Positions 1-9,821 of a stretch of 64,000 nt of DNA are shown here, one piece after another. Location of the stretch: assembly GCA_039931775.1 (NCBI GenBank), contig JBDTRG010000098.1, forward strand, positions 18,816 through 82,815, read 5' to 3'. The DNA comes from CAIWHR01 sp039931775. GTDB lineage: Bacteria > Pseudomonadota > Gammaproteobacteria > Burkholderiales > Casimicrobiaceae. Below the pieces are notes generated by a model. That model was given only the letters and a program-made list of their open reading frames with translations. It made no database searches and was not told the DNA's origin. The number at the start of each line of letters is the position of its first letter. The stretch's first letter is position 1. The translations under genes were made by a program, and so were the position numbers.

Positions 1-2
1 AC

Positions 3-1103
3 TCGCCCGTCACCGCCCGCTTGCGCGAGGACGGCGCGGTGATACTCGGCAAGACGACGATGCCCGACCTCGGCATGATCGCGTCGGGATTGAGCTCGCT
101 GCACGGCGTGACGCGCAATCCCTGGAACCGCGAGCGCAACCCCGGGGGCTCGAGTTCGGGCGCCGGTGCCGCGGTCGCCGCCGGATTCGGTCCGCTTGCC
201 GTGGGTTCTGACATCGGCGGTTCGGTGCGCATACCGGCGGCACTCTGCGGCATCGTCGGCCTCAAGCCCAGTTACGGGCGCGTCCCGATCGCGGATCCAT
301 GGCCGGCGCTCGTGGCCGGTCCGATGGCGCGCTCGGTCACCGACGCCGCGATGTTGCTGGGCGTCATCAGCCGGCCCGACCCTTCCGACTACACGGCGCT
401 GCCTTGGGACGATCGCGACTACCTCGAAATCCTCGACGAAGGCGTGTGCGGGCTGCGCATCGGGCTCATGACCGACATCGGCTTCGGTCTCCCGCCGCAA
501 TCCGACGTTCTTGTGCGGGTCGAGGCAGCGGCGATGCTGCTCTCGGAGCTCGGCGCGGACGTGGAACCGATGCCGCCGATCTTCGACGCCGACGCCGACC
601 CGGAACCCGACTTCGACCGGATGGTGCAGGCGTATTCGGCGCCTACGTTCTCCGCCCTGCCGCCGGATCGCCAGGCGCTCGTGTTGCCGGTGATCGCCGA
701 GTGGTGCCGAGGCGGCGCCCGGATGTCGCTCGCCGAGTTCATACACGCGACGATCGGCATCGGTGACACGCGCCGGCGTGTGATCGCTGCGTGCGCCAAG
801 TATGATTTTGTCATCAGTCCGACGATGGCGGTTGAGGCCTATGCCGCCGAGTTGCCCTGGCCGGAAGGCGGCACCCGGCACAATCCGTTCTGCTTTCCGT
901 TCAACCTTTCGGAGCAACCCGCGCTGTCGTTATGCTGCGGCTTTACCGCCGGCGGCCTGCCGGTGGGACTGCAGATCGTCGGCAAGCGCTTCGACGACGC
1001 AGGCGTCCTGCGCGTCGGCCGCGCCTACGAGGCCGCACGCCTCCCGTTGCCCGAAGTGCCCATTGGCAGGGCACCCCGGATTCCTTCTGCAATTGGGCAA
1101 TAA
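3..1103 (+). CDS. Amidase signature family enzyme (5' end outside window)
   Basis: The frame is open to the left edge, so this is the C-terminal part (about 366 residues) of an amidase-signature hydrolase, which cleaves carboxamides with a Ser-cisSer-Lys triad. Visible are the stretch RLREDGAVILGKT near the edge, the GGSSSGA segment carrying the cis-serine, and SDIGGSVRIP, whose last serine is the nucleophile. The catalytic lysine should lie upstream and cannot be seen. It precedes two branched-chain-type ABC ATPase genes on the same strand by 66 bases, so it may hydrolyse an imported amide. The substrate is unknown. Confidence 0.85.
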   Translation, partial: SPVTARLREDGAVILGKTTMPDLGMIASGLSSLHGVTRNPWNRERNPGGSSSGAGAAVAAGFGPLAVGSDIGGSVRIPAALCGIVGLKPSYGRVPIADPWPALVAGPMARSVTDAAMLLGVISRPDPSDYTALPWDDRDYLEILDEGVCGLRIGLMTDIGFGLPPQSDVLVRVEAAAMLLSELGADVEPMPPIFDADADPEPDFDRMVQAYSAPTFSALPPDRQALVLPVIAEWCRGGARMSLAEFIHATIGIGDTRRRVIAACAKYDFVISPTMAVEAYAAELPWPEGGTRHNPFCFPFNLSEQPALSLCCGFTAGGLPVGLQIVGKRFDDAGVLRVGRAYEAARLPLPEVPIGRAPRIPSAIGQ

Positions 1104-1169
1104 CGGGTTGCCGTCGATGATCGATCCAGTCGCCGTTTTGGGTGCGGGGGTCGTCGTCGGGCTGCGCCA

Positions 1170-1922
1170 ATGATGTCGAGCGCCAATCTGCTCGAGGTGC
1201 GCGACGTGCGCAAGACCTTTGGTGGGCTCGTCGCGAACGACGCCATCAGCATCGACGTGCCACGGGGTGGCATCGTGGGGCTCATCGGGCCGAATGGATC
1301 AGGCAAGACGACGCTCTTCAACTCGATCGTCGGAACACATGGGGTCGACTCGGGTTCCGTGCGATTCGACGGCCGGGACCTCTCGCATCTCGGAATGCCG
1401 GAGGTCGCGCGGCTGGGCCTGTTGCGCACCTACCAGCAAGCCCACGTCTACGACGGGATGACATCGCTGGCGAACATGCAGATCAGCACATCGCACGCGA
1501 GCGAGCCGATCGCGGCGATGCTGCACCGATTCCCGGCCGAAGTGACCGACCAGGCGCTCCACCTGCTCGAGTTCGTCGGCCTCGCCGCCATGCGCGACGA
1601 AGTCGCTGGCAACCTGTCGTTCGGCCAGCGCAAGCTGCTGGAGCTCGCGATGGCGCTGATGAACGAACCGAAGATGCTGCTCCTCGACGAGCCGACGGCG
1701 GGGATCAATCCGACGCTGATCAACAGCGTGATCGACCGCTTGCAGCGCGCCAACGCGTCGCTCGGCATCACGCTGCTCGTCATCGAGCACAACATGCGCG
1801 TGATCATGGGCCTCGCGCACCATATCTATTGCCTCGCCCACGGCAAAGTTCTGGCGGCGGGGTCGCCCGACGAGATCCGAAACGACCGCCGCGTTATCGA
1901 CGCCTACCTGGGGGCACGTTGA
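1170..1922 (+). CDS. ABC transporter ATP-binding protein, LivG type
   Basis: A 250-residue cytoplasmic ATPase of the branched-chain amino acid/urea/amide uptake class. It has Walker A GPNGSGKT, a signature loop reading SFGQRK, Walker B MLLLDEPTAG, and the IEHNM switch histidine typical of LivG. Two consecutive ATG codons open the gene and either could start it. Its stop overlaps the next start by one base (TGATG), so the two ATPases are translationally coupled. The permeases and binding protein should lie to the left of the window. The amidase upstream suggests an amide or amino-acid-like substrate, which is inference. Confidence 0.9.
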   Translation: MMSSANLLEVRDVRKTFGGLVANDAISIDVPRGGIVGLIGPNGSGKTTLFNSIVGTHGVDSGSVRFDGRDLSHLGMPEVARLGLLRTYQQAHVYDGMTSLANMQISTSHASEPIAAMLHRFPAEVTDQALHLLEFVGLAAMRDEVAGNLSFGQRKLLELAMALMNEPKMLLLDEPTAGINPTLINSVIDRLQRANASLGITLLVIEHNMRVIMGLAHHIYCLAHGKVLAAGSPDEIRNDRRVIDAYLGAR

Positions 1923-2794
1923 TGGACATGCACAATCAGACTGCAGCGCAAGGCGACGCCCCGATGCGCTCCGGTGACGGCGCGACAGCGCTCGCGGCCA
2001 CTCGCGCCAACGGTTCGCTCGACCGTGCCGCGCGGACAGCTCAAATTCGCGAGCGCCTGGATACGCTCGCCGGTGACGAACCGCTGCTTCGCGTCGACGG
2101 GCTGATCGCCGGCTTCGGATCGCGGGAGATTCTGCACGGCATCGATCTGCGGGTACGCGCGGGCCAATCGCTTTGCCTGATCGGACCCAACGGCGCCGGC
2201 AAGTCGACCATCCTGCATTCGATCTTCGGCCTGGCCGACATTAGCGGCGGCCGCATCGACGTTGGCGGCCGTAACGTGACCCGGCTCGGTCCCAACGCCA
2301 AGTTGCGGGATGCGGGCATCGCGTACGTGCTCCAGGACAGCTCCGTGTTTCCTGACATGACCGTTGAACGAAACCTGTGGCTGGGTGGCTATCTGATGAG
2401 CCAGCGTGCCGACGCGAGGCGCGCGACCGAGCGTGTCTTCGACCGTTACCCATCTCTCGCGCGGCGGCGCGACGAACCGGCGCGCGTGCTCTCGGGCGGC
2501 GAACGCCGATTGCTGGAACTGTCGCGCGCGCTGGTCATGCGACCGCGGCTGCTGCTTGTCGACGAGCCCTCGATCGGACTCGAGCCGATCTACATCGCGC
2601 AGATATTCGACATGCTTCGCGACCTCCGTGACCAGGATGGCCTGTCGATCGTCATGGTCGAGCAGAATGCCCAAAAGGGGCTGGAACTCGCCGACATCGG
2701 CTGCGTCGTGGTTGCGGGCGAGATCGCCATGGTGGGCACCGGCGACGAACTGCTTCGGGACCCGACCATCGGCCGCCTGTTTCTCGGCGGCTGA
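1922..2794 (+). CDS. ABC transporter ATP-binding protein, LivF type
   Basis: A 290-residue partner ATPase for the preceding LivG-like protein. Walker A GPNGAGKS, signature LSGGERR, Walker B LLLVDEPSIGL and a VEQN switch are present. The chosen ATG overlaps the upstream stop by one base. LivF proteins are usually about 235-240 residues, so this one carries an extra polar N-terminal stretch of about 50 residues ahead of the ABC domain. A later start is possible but no better initiation site was evident. The gene ends five bases before the convergent protease gene, with no obvious terminator. Confidence 0.88.
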   Translation: MDMHNQTAAQGDAPMRSGDGATALAATRANGSLDRAARTAQIRERLDTLAGDEPLLRVDGLIAGFGSREILHGIDLRVRAGQSLCLIGPNGAGKSTILHSIFGLADISGGRIDVGGRNVTRLGPNAKLRDAGIAYVLQDSSVFPDMTVERNLWLGGYLMSQRADARRATERVFDRYPSLARRRDEPARVLSGGERRLLELSRALVMRPRLLLVDEPSIGLEPIYIAQIFDMLRDLRDQDGLSIVMVEQNAQKGLELADIGCVVVAGEIAMVGTGDELLRDPTIGRLFLGG

Positions 2795-2799
2795 CTCGA

Positions 2800-3579
2800 C
2801 TACCGCGAGCTGCGGATCAGCTCCTGCAGATATTGCGCCGGCACCGCGAAACTGATGCCGGTCGCCTGCCCGACCGCGGCATCCTTCGTCAGCTTGAGTT
2901 TCATGTTGACGACGCCGATCACATCACCGGTGTCGGCGTCGTAGAGCGGGCTTCCGCTGTGACCGGGGTAGGCGGTCGCGTCCAGCTGAAACAGCACGAA
3001 TGCGCCGGCTTTCACGCTGCGGATGACGCGGCTGTCGAGTTGCCGGGCCGTCGCGCTCGGCAGCGCGATCGGCGGCTGCGCCGCAATGATGCCGCGATGC
3101 GTGACCGGCTGGAACCCGAGCGCATTGCCGATGGGAAACCCCGTGAAGGCGATCGCGCGCCCGTCGACCACCGCGCTCGAATTCCCGAACGATACCACCG
3201 GAAGCGGCGCGCCGACGATGCGCAGCAGCGCGACGTCGTGTTGCCTGTCGACGGCGACGGCCTTCGCCTCCCGTCCCTGCGGCTCGGACCTTCCGGGAGC
3301 GTAGACCAGGACCATCATGGTCTCGCGGCCGTCTGCCTGCAGCGTTTCCGGCACCGCGTGCGCCGCGGTCGCGATCAGCGTGCCGTCTTCGACTGCGAAT
3401 CCGGTGCCGCGAAAGGTGAAAGGCGGGCTGCGTGTCTTTTCGAACGTTCCGACCGCCACGACCGAAGGCTTGACGCGCTCGATGGCCTCCGGCAGTCCTC
3501 CCCTCGCGCACGGAACCGCGCACGCCGCGACGGTCGCGACCACCAGCGTGGCCCTCACCATGGGGCACGCGGAGTGCAT
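2800..3579 (-). CDS. Secreted trypsin-like serine protease
   Basis: A 259-residue exported endopeptidase of the chymotrypsin/HtrA-like fold, without a PDZ domain. A signal-peptide-like segment occupies the first 26 residues. The triad can be read as His74 (TAAHA), Asp115 (HDVALL) and Ser208 (GHSGSP). The ATG at 3579 was chosen because the longer frame runs back into the transglycosylase gene; an ATG at 3561 is the alternative. It follows the transglycosylase by 23 bases and is probably the last gene of that unit. Its target is unknown; processing of secreted EPS-locus proteins would be inference. Confidence 0.85.
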   Translation of the reverse strand: MHSACPMVRATLVVATVAACAVPCARGGLPEAIERVKPSVVAVGTFEKTRSPPFTFRGTGFAVEDGTLIATAAHAVPETLQADGRETMMVLVYAPGRSEPQGREAKAVAVDRQHDVALLRIVGAPLPVVSFGNSSAVVDGRAIAFTGFPIGNALGFQPVTHRGIIAAQPPIALPSATARQLDSRVIRSVKAGAFVLFQLDATAYPGHSGSPLYDADTGDVIGVVNMKLKLTKDAAVGQATGISFAVPAQYLQELIRSSR

Positions 3580-3602
3580 TTTGAACGTAAACACGGCAGG
3601 CC

Positions 3603-4565
3603 CTAGGGCACCCGGACGATCCGAATGCGCTGCAGTGCCGGCGACGGATCGGTGACCGCGGCGTCGTACGGGTGGTCGTTCTTGCGGAAGTATCGCCGGA
3701 TTTTCTGCACGTACGCCCGGGTCTCGGCATAGGGTGGAATGCCGCCGTACCGCTCGACCGCGCCTTCCCCCGCATTGTAGGCAGCCGCGACCAGCGTGAC
3801 ATTGCCTTGGAAATAGGCCAGCAGCCACCGCAGGTAGGCGAGTCCGCCGCGGACGTTCTGTACCGGGTCGTACGGCCTCTTCACATTGAAACGCGCCGCC
3901 GTGTCGGGGATGAGCTGCATCAGCCCTTGCGCATTTTTTGGCGAGCGCGCGTTCACGTCGAAGTTGGACTCGGCGCGAATGATAGCGAGCGCGAACTGCG
4001 GATTCACGCGATATTCCGGTGCCAGCTTGCGCACGATGGCGGCAACCCTTTTCTGCTCCGGCGTGACGGCGACGAACGTGTCCACCTCGATGCGGGGATC
4101 CCGTGGAGCAACGATCGTACGTTCCGGCGGTACTTCCGGCTCGCGCATACAGTCAGGGAGATCGACGATGGCCGGCCCGACGACACCGACCATCTTTTGC
4201 GCGTACTCGTGGCCCTGTTCGGCGGCCATGCCGAAAAAGATCGACGCCAGCCGGTCATCGCGCGGCACGCCCCGACCATTGGCGTAGATCCAGCCGAGAC
4301 TGAACTGGGACTCGGCATCTCCGAGTCGCGCCGCTTCACAGTAGAAGTTGATCGCAAGCAGCGGATCCTTGAGCGCACCTTGCTCGCCGTGCTCGAGGGC
4401 ACGTGCCTGGGTGCGCAGGATCTCGATGAGGCGAGACGCATCACCGTCGAAAGCGGCGTAGGTCGGCGGCACGGCGCCCCCCAGTAGCGCGACCGCGGCC
4501 ACCACGCCGGCCCGGCGCCGCCAGCGTTCGAACGTGGTCCGTGCGAGGAACCCGCGAAACGTCAT
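3603..4565 (-). CDS. Lytic transglycosylase with Sel1 repeats
   Basis: A 320-residue periplasmic murein lyase. After a signal sequence (about residues 18-38) come two Sel1-like helical repeats (about 66-125) and an SLT domain (about 175-305). The catalytic glutamate is Glu199 in IIRAESNF, followed by the GLMQLIP and AAYNAGEGAV motifs of the Slt family. Such enzymes open local gaps in peptidoglycan for envelope machines, here presumably the polysaccharide export apparatus. It overlaps the upstream epimerase by four bases (ATGA). Confidence 0.9.
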   Translation of the reverse strand: MTFRGFLARTTFERWRRRAGVVAAVALLGGAVPPTYAAFDGDASRLIEILRTQARALEHGEQGALKDPLLAINFYCEAARLGDAESQFSLGWIYANGRGVPRDDRLASIFFGMAAEQGHEYAQKMVGVVGPAIVDLPDCMREPEVPPERTIVAPRDPRIEVDTFVAVTPEQKRVAAIVRKLAPEYRVNPQFALAIIRAESNFDVNARSPKNAQGLMQLIPDTAARFNVKRPYDPVQNVRGGLAYLRWLLAYFQGNVTLVAAAYNAGEGAVERYGGIPPYAETRAYVQKIRRYFRKNDHPYDAAVTDPSPALQRIRIVRVP

Positions 4566-5632
4566 GATGCACGGGCGGTGGTCCGCTCCTCACGCGCCGC
4601 GGTGAAGCCGCGCTGCGCAAGATACCAGGGAATCGCGATATCGATGCCATCGACGAGGCGATGCGTCGGCGAATAACCCAGCAGGCGCCGCGCCTTGCCG
4701 ATGTCCGCCTGCGAATGGCGAACGTCGCCGGGCCGGAAATCGCCGTACACCGGAACCAGAGCCGCGCGATCGGGCAGGCGCGATGCAACCGCGCTGCAGA
4801 GCAGCTCGAACAGACGTTTGAGCGACGTGCGCTCGTCGACCGCGACGTTGTAGACCTGGTTGATCGCGGCGGGATCGTCGGTGACGGCCGCGAGAAGATT
4901 GGCCTGCACCGCGTTGTCGACATAACAGAAATCGCGGCTCGTCTCGCCGTCGCCGTTGATGACGACGCTCTCGCCGAGCGCCATCGCGCGCACCCAGCGC
5001 GGGATGACGGCGGCGTAAGCGCCGTCGGGATCCTGCCGGGCGCCGAAGACGTTGAAGTAGCGCAGGCCGATCGACTGCATGTCGTAGCAGCGGGCAAAGA
5101 CGTCCGCATAGAGCTCGTTGACGAGCTTGGTCACGGCATACGGCGACAGCGGCCGGCCGATCTTGTCTTCCACTTTCGGCAACGCTTCGTGGTCGCCATA
5201 GGTCGAACTCGACGCCGCATAGACGAAGCGCCGCACGTTTGCGTCGCGCGCCGCGACCAGCATGTTGAGGAATCCGTCGACGTTGGCGGCATGGGTGGCG
5301 ACCGGGTCGGCGAGTGAGCGTGGCACCGAGCCGAGCGCCGCCTGGTGCAGCACGATGTCGACGCCGCGACAGGCGTGTCGGCACGCGTCCGCATCGCAAA
5401 TGTCCGCCTCGACGAATCGATGTCGGGCCCAGCGGTCGGCGCCGACCGCGCCGCGCACGTCGTCGAGGTTGCGCCGGTGACCGGTGGCGAAATTGTCCAG
5501 CCCGACGACGTTCTGATCGAGCGCGAGCAGCGCCTGCACCAGGTGCGACCCGATGAAGCCTGCGCTGCCGGTGACGAGCCAGGAGAGCGGCCGCGCCGCC
5601 AGTTCGCCGCGCACGCGTTCGATAGCGGTCAT
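4562..5632 (-). CDS. UDP-N-acetylhexosamine 4-epimerase, WbpP/TviC type
   Basis: A 356-residue extended short-chain dehydrogenase/reductase. The NAD-binding TGSAGFIGSH lies at residues 21-30, the catalytic Tyr165/Lys169 in SPYAVTK and the Ser cluster around 141-143. The overall pattern, including ALGSVPRSL and RYFNVFG, resembles the WbpP/TviC enzymes that interconvert UDP-GlcNAc/GlcNAcA and the galacto forms. The 6-dehydrogenase 13 bases upstream forms the classic WbpO-WbpP or TviB-TviC pair, so the likely product is a UDP-hexosaminuronic acid. Which enzyme acts first cannot be decided from sequence. Confidence 0.88.
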   Translation of the reverse strand: MTAIERVRGELAARPLSWLVTGSAGFIGSHLVQALLALDQNVVGLDNFATGHRRNLDDVRGAVGADRWARHRFVEADICDADACRHACRGVDIVLHQAALGSVPRSLADPVATHAANVDGFLNMLVAARDANVRRFVYAASSSTYGDHEALPKVEDKIGRPLSPYAVTKLVNELYADVFARCYDMQSIGLRYFNVFGARQDPDGAYAAVIPRWVRAMALGESVVINGDGETSRDFCYVDNAVQANLLAAVTDDPAAINQVYNVAVDERTSLKRLFELLCSAVASRLPDRAALVPVYGDFRPGDVRHSQADIGKARRLLGYSPTHRLVDGIDIAIPWYLAQRGFTAAREERTTARAS

Positions 5633-5645
5633 CGAGACACCTGCG

Positions 5646-6926
5646 TTAGAGTCGCCACACCGACACGCCCTTCTCGATGAATTCTTCGGCGGCGAACTGG
5701 CTCTTCACGTCAATCAGGACGGCCTTCGGTGAAAGCCGCGCAAGGTAGTCCGATGTCGAGCGCGCCTTGAATGCGCGATGCGCGACGGCCGCCACGATGG
5801 CCCCGGCCTTCGGCAGCCGACCCCACGGAACGAGCTCGACGCCGTATTCGTGCAGCGCCTCCGCCGGCGCGGCGACGGGGTCATGAACGATCACGTCGGC
5901 ACCGTAGGATTGCAGTTCACGGATCACGTCGATCACGCGCGAATTGCGCAGGTCGGCACAGTCTTCCTTGAACGTGAGTCCGAGCACGATGATCGGCGCA
6001 TCCTTCACCTGCCAGCCGTTGCGCACCATGTGCTTCACCGTCTGTTCGGCGACGAATTTTCCCATGCCGTCGTTGATGCGCCGCCCAGCGAGAATCACCT
6101 CCGGGTGATACCCGACCATCTCTGCCTTGTGCGTCAGGTAATAGGGATCGACGCCGATGCAATGCCCGCCGACCAGCCCCGGCCGGAACGGCAGGAAATT
6201 CCATTTCGTGCCCGCCGCGCGCAATACTTCGCCCGTATTGATCCCGAGCCGGTCGAAGATGATGGCGAGCTCGTTCATCAGCGCGATGTTCAAGTCGCGC
6301 TGCGTGTTTTCGATGACCTTCGCGGCCTCGGCCACCTTGATGCTCGACGCACGGTGCACGCCCGCGGTCACGACGCTGCCGTAGATCTGCGCGACTCGCT
6401 CGAGCGTCTCCGGTGTGTCGCCGGAGACGACCTTGATGATTTTCGTCAGCGTGCGATCCTTGTCGCCGGGATTGATGCGCTCCGGCGAATAGCCGACGTT
6501 GAAATCCTTCAGCCACTTCATCCCCGAATGCTGCTCCAGCACGGGAATGCAGATCTCCTCGGTGGCGCCGGGATAGACGGTCGACTCGTAGACGACCGTC
6601 GCGCCGCGTTTCATGTTCGCGCCCACCGACTTCGACGCGCCGAGCAGCGGGCCGAAATCGGGTTGGTGCGCTTCGTCGACCGGCGTCGGTACCGCGACGA
6701 TGATGAAGTCGGCCTCCGCCAAGGCCGCCGGATCGCTGCCGACCGTCAAATGGATCGCCGCCTTCAGATTCTCGGTCGTCACTTCGCCTGTCGGGTCGAC
6801 ATGGCGGCGATAACTCGCGATCTTCTCCGTCGACAGATCGAACCCGATGGTCGGGTGCGCCTTGCCGAATTCCACGGCGAGCGGCAACCCCACGTAACCG
6901 AGACCCACAACTGCAACCGTTGTCAT
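5646..6926 (-). CDS. UDP-N-acetylhexosamine 6-dehydrogenase, TviB/WbpO type
   Basis: A 426-residue cytoplasmic nucleotide-sugar dehydrogenase that oxidises C6 of a UDP-sugar with two NAD. The N-terminal GLGYVGLP nucleotide fold starts at residue 8. The catalytic cysteine is Cys256 in GGHCIGVDPYYLT, and the C-terminal domain has the expected GLTFKEDCADLRNS segment. It is closest in pattern to the TviB/WbpO group rather than UDP-glucose dehydrogenase. It pairs with the 4-epimerase gene 13 bases downstream. An 88-base gap separates it from prsT. Confidence 0.9.
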   Translation of the reverse strand: MTTVAVVGLGYVGLPLAVEFGKAHPTIGFDLSTEKIASYRRHVDPTGEVTTENLKAAIHLTVGSDPAALAEADFIIVAVPTPVDEAHQPDFGPLLGASKSVGANMKRGATVVYESTVYPGATEEICIPVLEQHSGMKWLKDFNVGYSPERINPGDKDRTLTKIIKVVSGDTPETLERVAQIYGSVVTAGVHRASSIKVAEAAKVIENTQRDLNIALMNELAIIFDRLGINTGEVLRAAGTKWNFLPFRPGLVGGHCIGVDPYYLTHKAEMVGYHPEVILAGRRINDGMGKFVAEQTVKHMVRNGWQVKDAPIIVLGLTFKEDCADLRNSRVIDVIRELQSYGADVIVHDPVAAPAEALHEYGVELVPWGRLPKAGAIVAAVAHRAFKARSTSDYLARLSPKAVLIDVKSQFAAEEFIEKGVSVWRL

Positions 6927-6992
6927 TTTTGTTTGGTTCCCTTCGATCGACGATCGGCGTTCCGGCCATGTCAGGGTGCTGTCGTTGCGATC

Positions 6993-7010
6993 GGAGCGCG
7001 ACGACGCTCC
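6993..7010 (-). terminator. GC-rich stem-loop just after prsT
   Basis: A perfect six-base-pair inverted repeat, GGAGCG and CGCTCC around a six-base loop, starts five bases beyond the prsT stop codon. No T-run follows on the minus strand, so if it acts it is a weak or Rho-assisted attenuator, or a 3'-end stabilising hairpin. The short distance to the dehydrogenase gene leaves read-through likely. Confidence 0.3.
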
Positions 7011-7014
7011 CGGA

Positions 7015-9783
7015 TCACAATCCCTGCATCAATTTCGTCACCTCGGCGGCGCCCGAGAACTTGTCGCCGAGCTTGGCGAGGACCTCCAGTTCCTTTCTCG
7101 CCGCGTCCTTCTGGCCGTCCTTGATCAATGCACGGGCCAGATTGAGGCGGACGCCGGGGGCATTCGGCGCGAGCGCGGTCGCCTTCTGCAGAGACTCTAT
7201 ACCGCGCTTCACCTCGCCCTTGTCGACCTGCAGCACGCCCAGCGTGTCGAGGATGGCGGCGTTGTTCGGGACGAGCTTGTTCGCCTTTTCGGCATATTCG
7301 ATGGCCTTCGGGTCCTTGAGCTGGCCCGAGGCCCATGCCAGGTTGTTGAGCCACACCGCGTCGTCTGGGCGATCCTCGAGCATGGCCTTGTACTGCTGCG
7401 CTGCCGCAGCGAAATCTCCCTTTACCAGCGCCGACTCAGCGAGGAAGCTTCGGAATTCACGGTCCGTCGGGTGGGACTTGATCCACGTCGAAGCAAACTT
7501 GTCCGCTTCCGCCGTGTTTCCGGCCGCGCGAAGCGCGGCGACGTTCTTGGCGGCAAGTTCCGTCGCCGCGACATTCGCGAGGCCTTTTCGATACGCGTCC
7601 GCCGCCTCCTTCCATGCTTTCTGTAAGGCATGGATATCACCTTCCATCACGTATCCGATCGGCTCCTTTTGGCGTTGCTTCTGCACGGTACGCGCAACGG
7701 TCAATGCCTCGGCGACGCCGCCCTTGGCCAAGTAGATGCCGATGATAGCGCGCTGTGCCTCGAGCGAGTCCGGCTTGAGGGCGATGGCCTTCTTGAGATT
7801 CTGCAGCGCCGCGTCGTAGTCCTTGCTCGCGATCTGCGCCTCGGCTTCCTTCAGATACGGAACCGGTGACCCCGGCCGCGCTTGCGCGAGTTTGTTGTAG
7901 CTCTTGATGGCCTGATTGGGCTCGCCGGCCGCCTGCTGGGCCTGGCCCAACGCGTACAGCAACTCCGCGCGGTCCGGCATTGCTGCAAGCGCGTCCTGTG
8001 CCGCTGCGACCGCCTTTCCGGGCTGCTTGGCGCCCACGTAATAGGTTACCAGCGCCAGGCGCGCCGCCGCATTCGTCGGGTCCGCCGCGATGGCCTTGCC
8101 GATGAGGCCGACGACGTCGTCGGGAGGCGCCGCTGCCCGCAGACGCAGCTCCGCCAGCGCGATCAGCGCCTGCACGTTCTTCGGATCCTTTGCCAGGATT
8201 CCTTCGAATCGCTTGCTGGCGTCGGCGGGCTTCTTGTCGGCGACATCGAGCTTGGCGAGATTCGTCGCCGCCGTGAAGTCGGCGGGATCCAGCGCGACCG
8301 CCCGCTCGAAGCTCTTGCGCGCACCGGCCAGGTCGCCCTTCGACATCAGGACGGCGCCGCGCAAGTCGTTCGGGAGAGGCTTGTCCGGCATCTTCTTTTC
8401 GAGCGCGGCAATCGCGCCCAGCGCCGCGTCGAACTTGCCCTGGCGGGTGTTGATGGCGATGAGCGCCATGTCGGCTCGAATGCCGGAGTCCACGGCCGCG
8501 ATATCCTGGAGCTCGCGAAATCCGTGCTCGCCATCGCCTGCCGAAATTCGCAACATCGCAAGTACCGTGCGCTTGTCCGGATTCTTGGGATCGAGCGCCG
8601 CTGCCTTCGCAAAGTAGCTTCCCGCCTGGGCCGTGTCGCCGTTCTGCACGTAGACTTCACCGGCAAGCGCCAGGACATCGGAATCGGTGTCGAAGGTCGG
8701 CAGCAGCGGCTTCAACGCGTCGAGGGCACGCGCCGGTTGACCGGTGCGGAGGTAGGTATTGACGAGCATGGTGCGCGCAAATTTTTCCCTGGGGGCGCGC
8801 TGCAATACCTTCTGCAGGCTCGCTTCCGCCTGGGCATAGGATCCCGTATGGAAATCGATGGCCGCGCTCAGCACGAGGCCCAGCGAATTGTCGGGCGCAG
8901 CCCGCAGCTGTTGCTGAATCGCGTCACGCGCGGCGGCGTAATTCTTGGCGCGAAAGTTGACGAGCGCCTGCAGGTAAAGCGTCTGGGGGTTCCTGGGCGC
9001 GACCTTCTTCATCGCCTCGAGTTGCTCGTTGGCCGCTTCGGACTTCCCCTGCCGCAGCAGTAGCGCGACGACACGCGCATGGGCGGCGGCATTCGCCGGG
9101 CGGATCTCCAATGCCTTGCGGTAGGCGGCCATCGCTTCGTCGAACTGCCCCATTCCGCCGGCGAGGTCGCCTTTGAACTGCCAAGCGTCGATGTACGTCG
9201 GTACTTTTGCTACAGCAGCGTCCGCAAGCGCGAGGGCGCCGGCCGCGTCGCCTTCCGATGCCTTCAGCCTCGCCTGGCCAAGGAGCGCCGGCGGAAAGCC
9301 GGGAACCGCGGCGAGCGCGGCGTCGAACGCGCCGCTTGCCGCCTTGGCGTCACCGGTGGCAAACCATGCATGTCCGATCGAGGACTGCAGGCTTGCCTTG
9401 CTTTGGGGAGACGTGACTTCGGCCTTGGCGAATTCGTCGAGCACCTTCTTGTTCGCGCCGCGCAATACCATCACCCGGGCGAGCGAGGGGGCAACCTGGT
9501 CGAACGGGTACTTCAATTCGGACGCCCGTCGAAGCTCCTTTTCGGCCGCGGCCAAGTCACCCGATTCGAGTAGTGTCCTGCCGAGCAGGAACCGCGCCTC
9601 GGCGAGGTCGGGGGATTTCTGCAACGCGTTCTTGAGCTGGATCACCGCCGCGTCCCGATCGTTCTTGGCGAGGTAGCTCTTCGCCGACTCCACCAGCGAT
9701 GCGGGGTCGTCCGCCCCACAACCGGCGAGAAGTGCGACGGCGACAAAGCCCGCCGACGCGAGCTTCCGGATCACGGTGCGCAT
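7015..9783 (-). CDS. prsT: PEP-CTERM system TPR-repeat lipoprotein PrsT
   Basis: A 922-residue lipoprotein made almost wholly of tetratricopeptide repeats. The signal peptide ends in a lipobox LLAGC about 20 residues from the start. The ATG at 9783 is preferred over the one at 9804 because AAGGGA sits six bases before it. The length and the position directly downstream of prsK-prsR match the PrsT family, which accompanies exosortase A systems. The role is not established; a scaffold for the secretion or export complex on the periplasmic face of a membrane is the usual proposal. Confidence 0.92.
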   Translation of the reverse strand: MRTVIRKLASAGFVAVALLAGCGADDPASLVESAKSYLAKNDRDAAVIQLKNALQKSPDLAEARFLLGRTLLESGDLAAAEKELRRASELKYPFDQVAPSLARVMVLRGANKKVLDEFAKAEVTSPQSKASLQSSIGHAWFATGDAKAASGAFDAALAAVPGFPPALLGQARLKASEGDAAGALALADAAVAKVPTYIDAWQFKGDLAGGMGQFDEAMAAYRKALEIRPANAAAHARVVALLLRQGKSEAANEQLEAMKKVAPRNPQTLYLQALVNFRAKNYAAARDAIQQQLRAAPDNSLGLVLSAAIDFHTGSYAQAEASLQKVLQRAPREKFARTMLVNTYLRTGQPARALDALKPLLPTFDTDSDVLALAGEVYVQNGDTAQAGSYFAKAAALDPKNPDKRTVLAMLRISAGDGEHGFRELQDIAAVDSGIRADMALIAINTRQGKFDAALGAIAALEKKMPDKPLPNDLRGAVLMSKGDLAGARKSFERAVALDPADFTAATNLAKLDVADKKPADASKRFEGILAKDPKNVQALIALAELRLRAAAPPDDVVGLIGKAIAADPTNAAARLALVTYYVGAKQPGKAVAAAQDALAAMPDRAELLYALGQAQQAAGEPNQAIKSYNKLAQARPGSPVPYLKEAEAQIASKDYDAALQNLKKAIALKPDSLEAQRAIIGIYLAKGGVAEALTVARTVQKQRQKEPIGYVMEGDIHALQKAWKEAADAYRKGLANVAATELAAKNVAALRAAGNTAEADKFASTWIKSHPTDREFRSFLAESALVKGDFAAAAQQYKAMLEDRPDDAVWLNNLAWASGQLKDPKAIEYAEKANKLVPNNAAILDTLGVLQVDKGEVKRGIESLQKATALAPNAPGVRLNLARALIKDGQKDAARKELEVLAKLGDKFSGAAEVTKLMQGL

Positions 9784-9821
9784 CTGTATTCCCTTCACTG
9801 ACATGGTTTCGAATTCCGTTT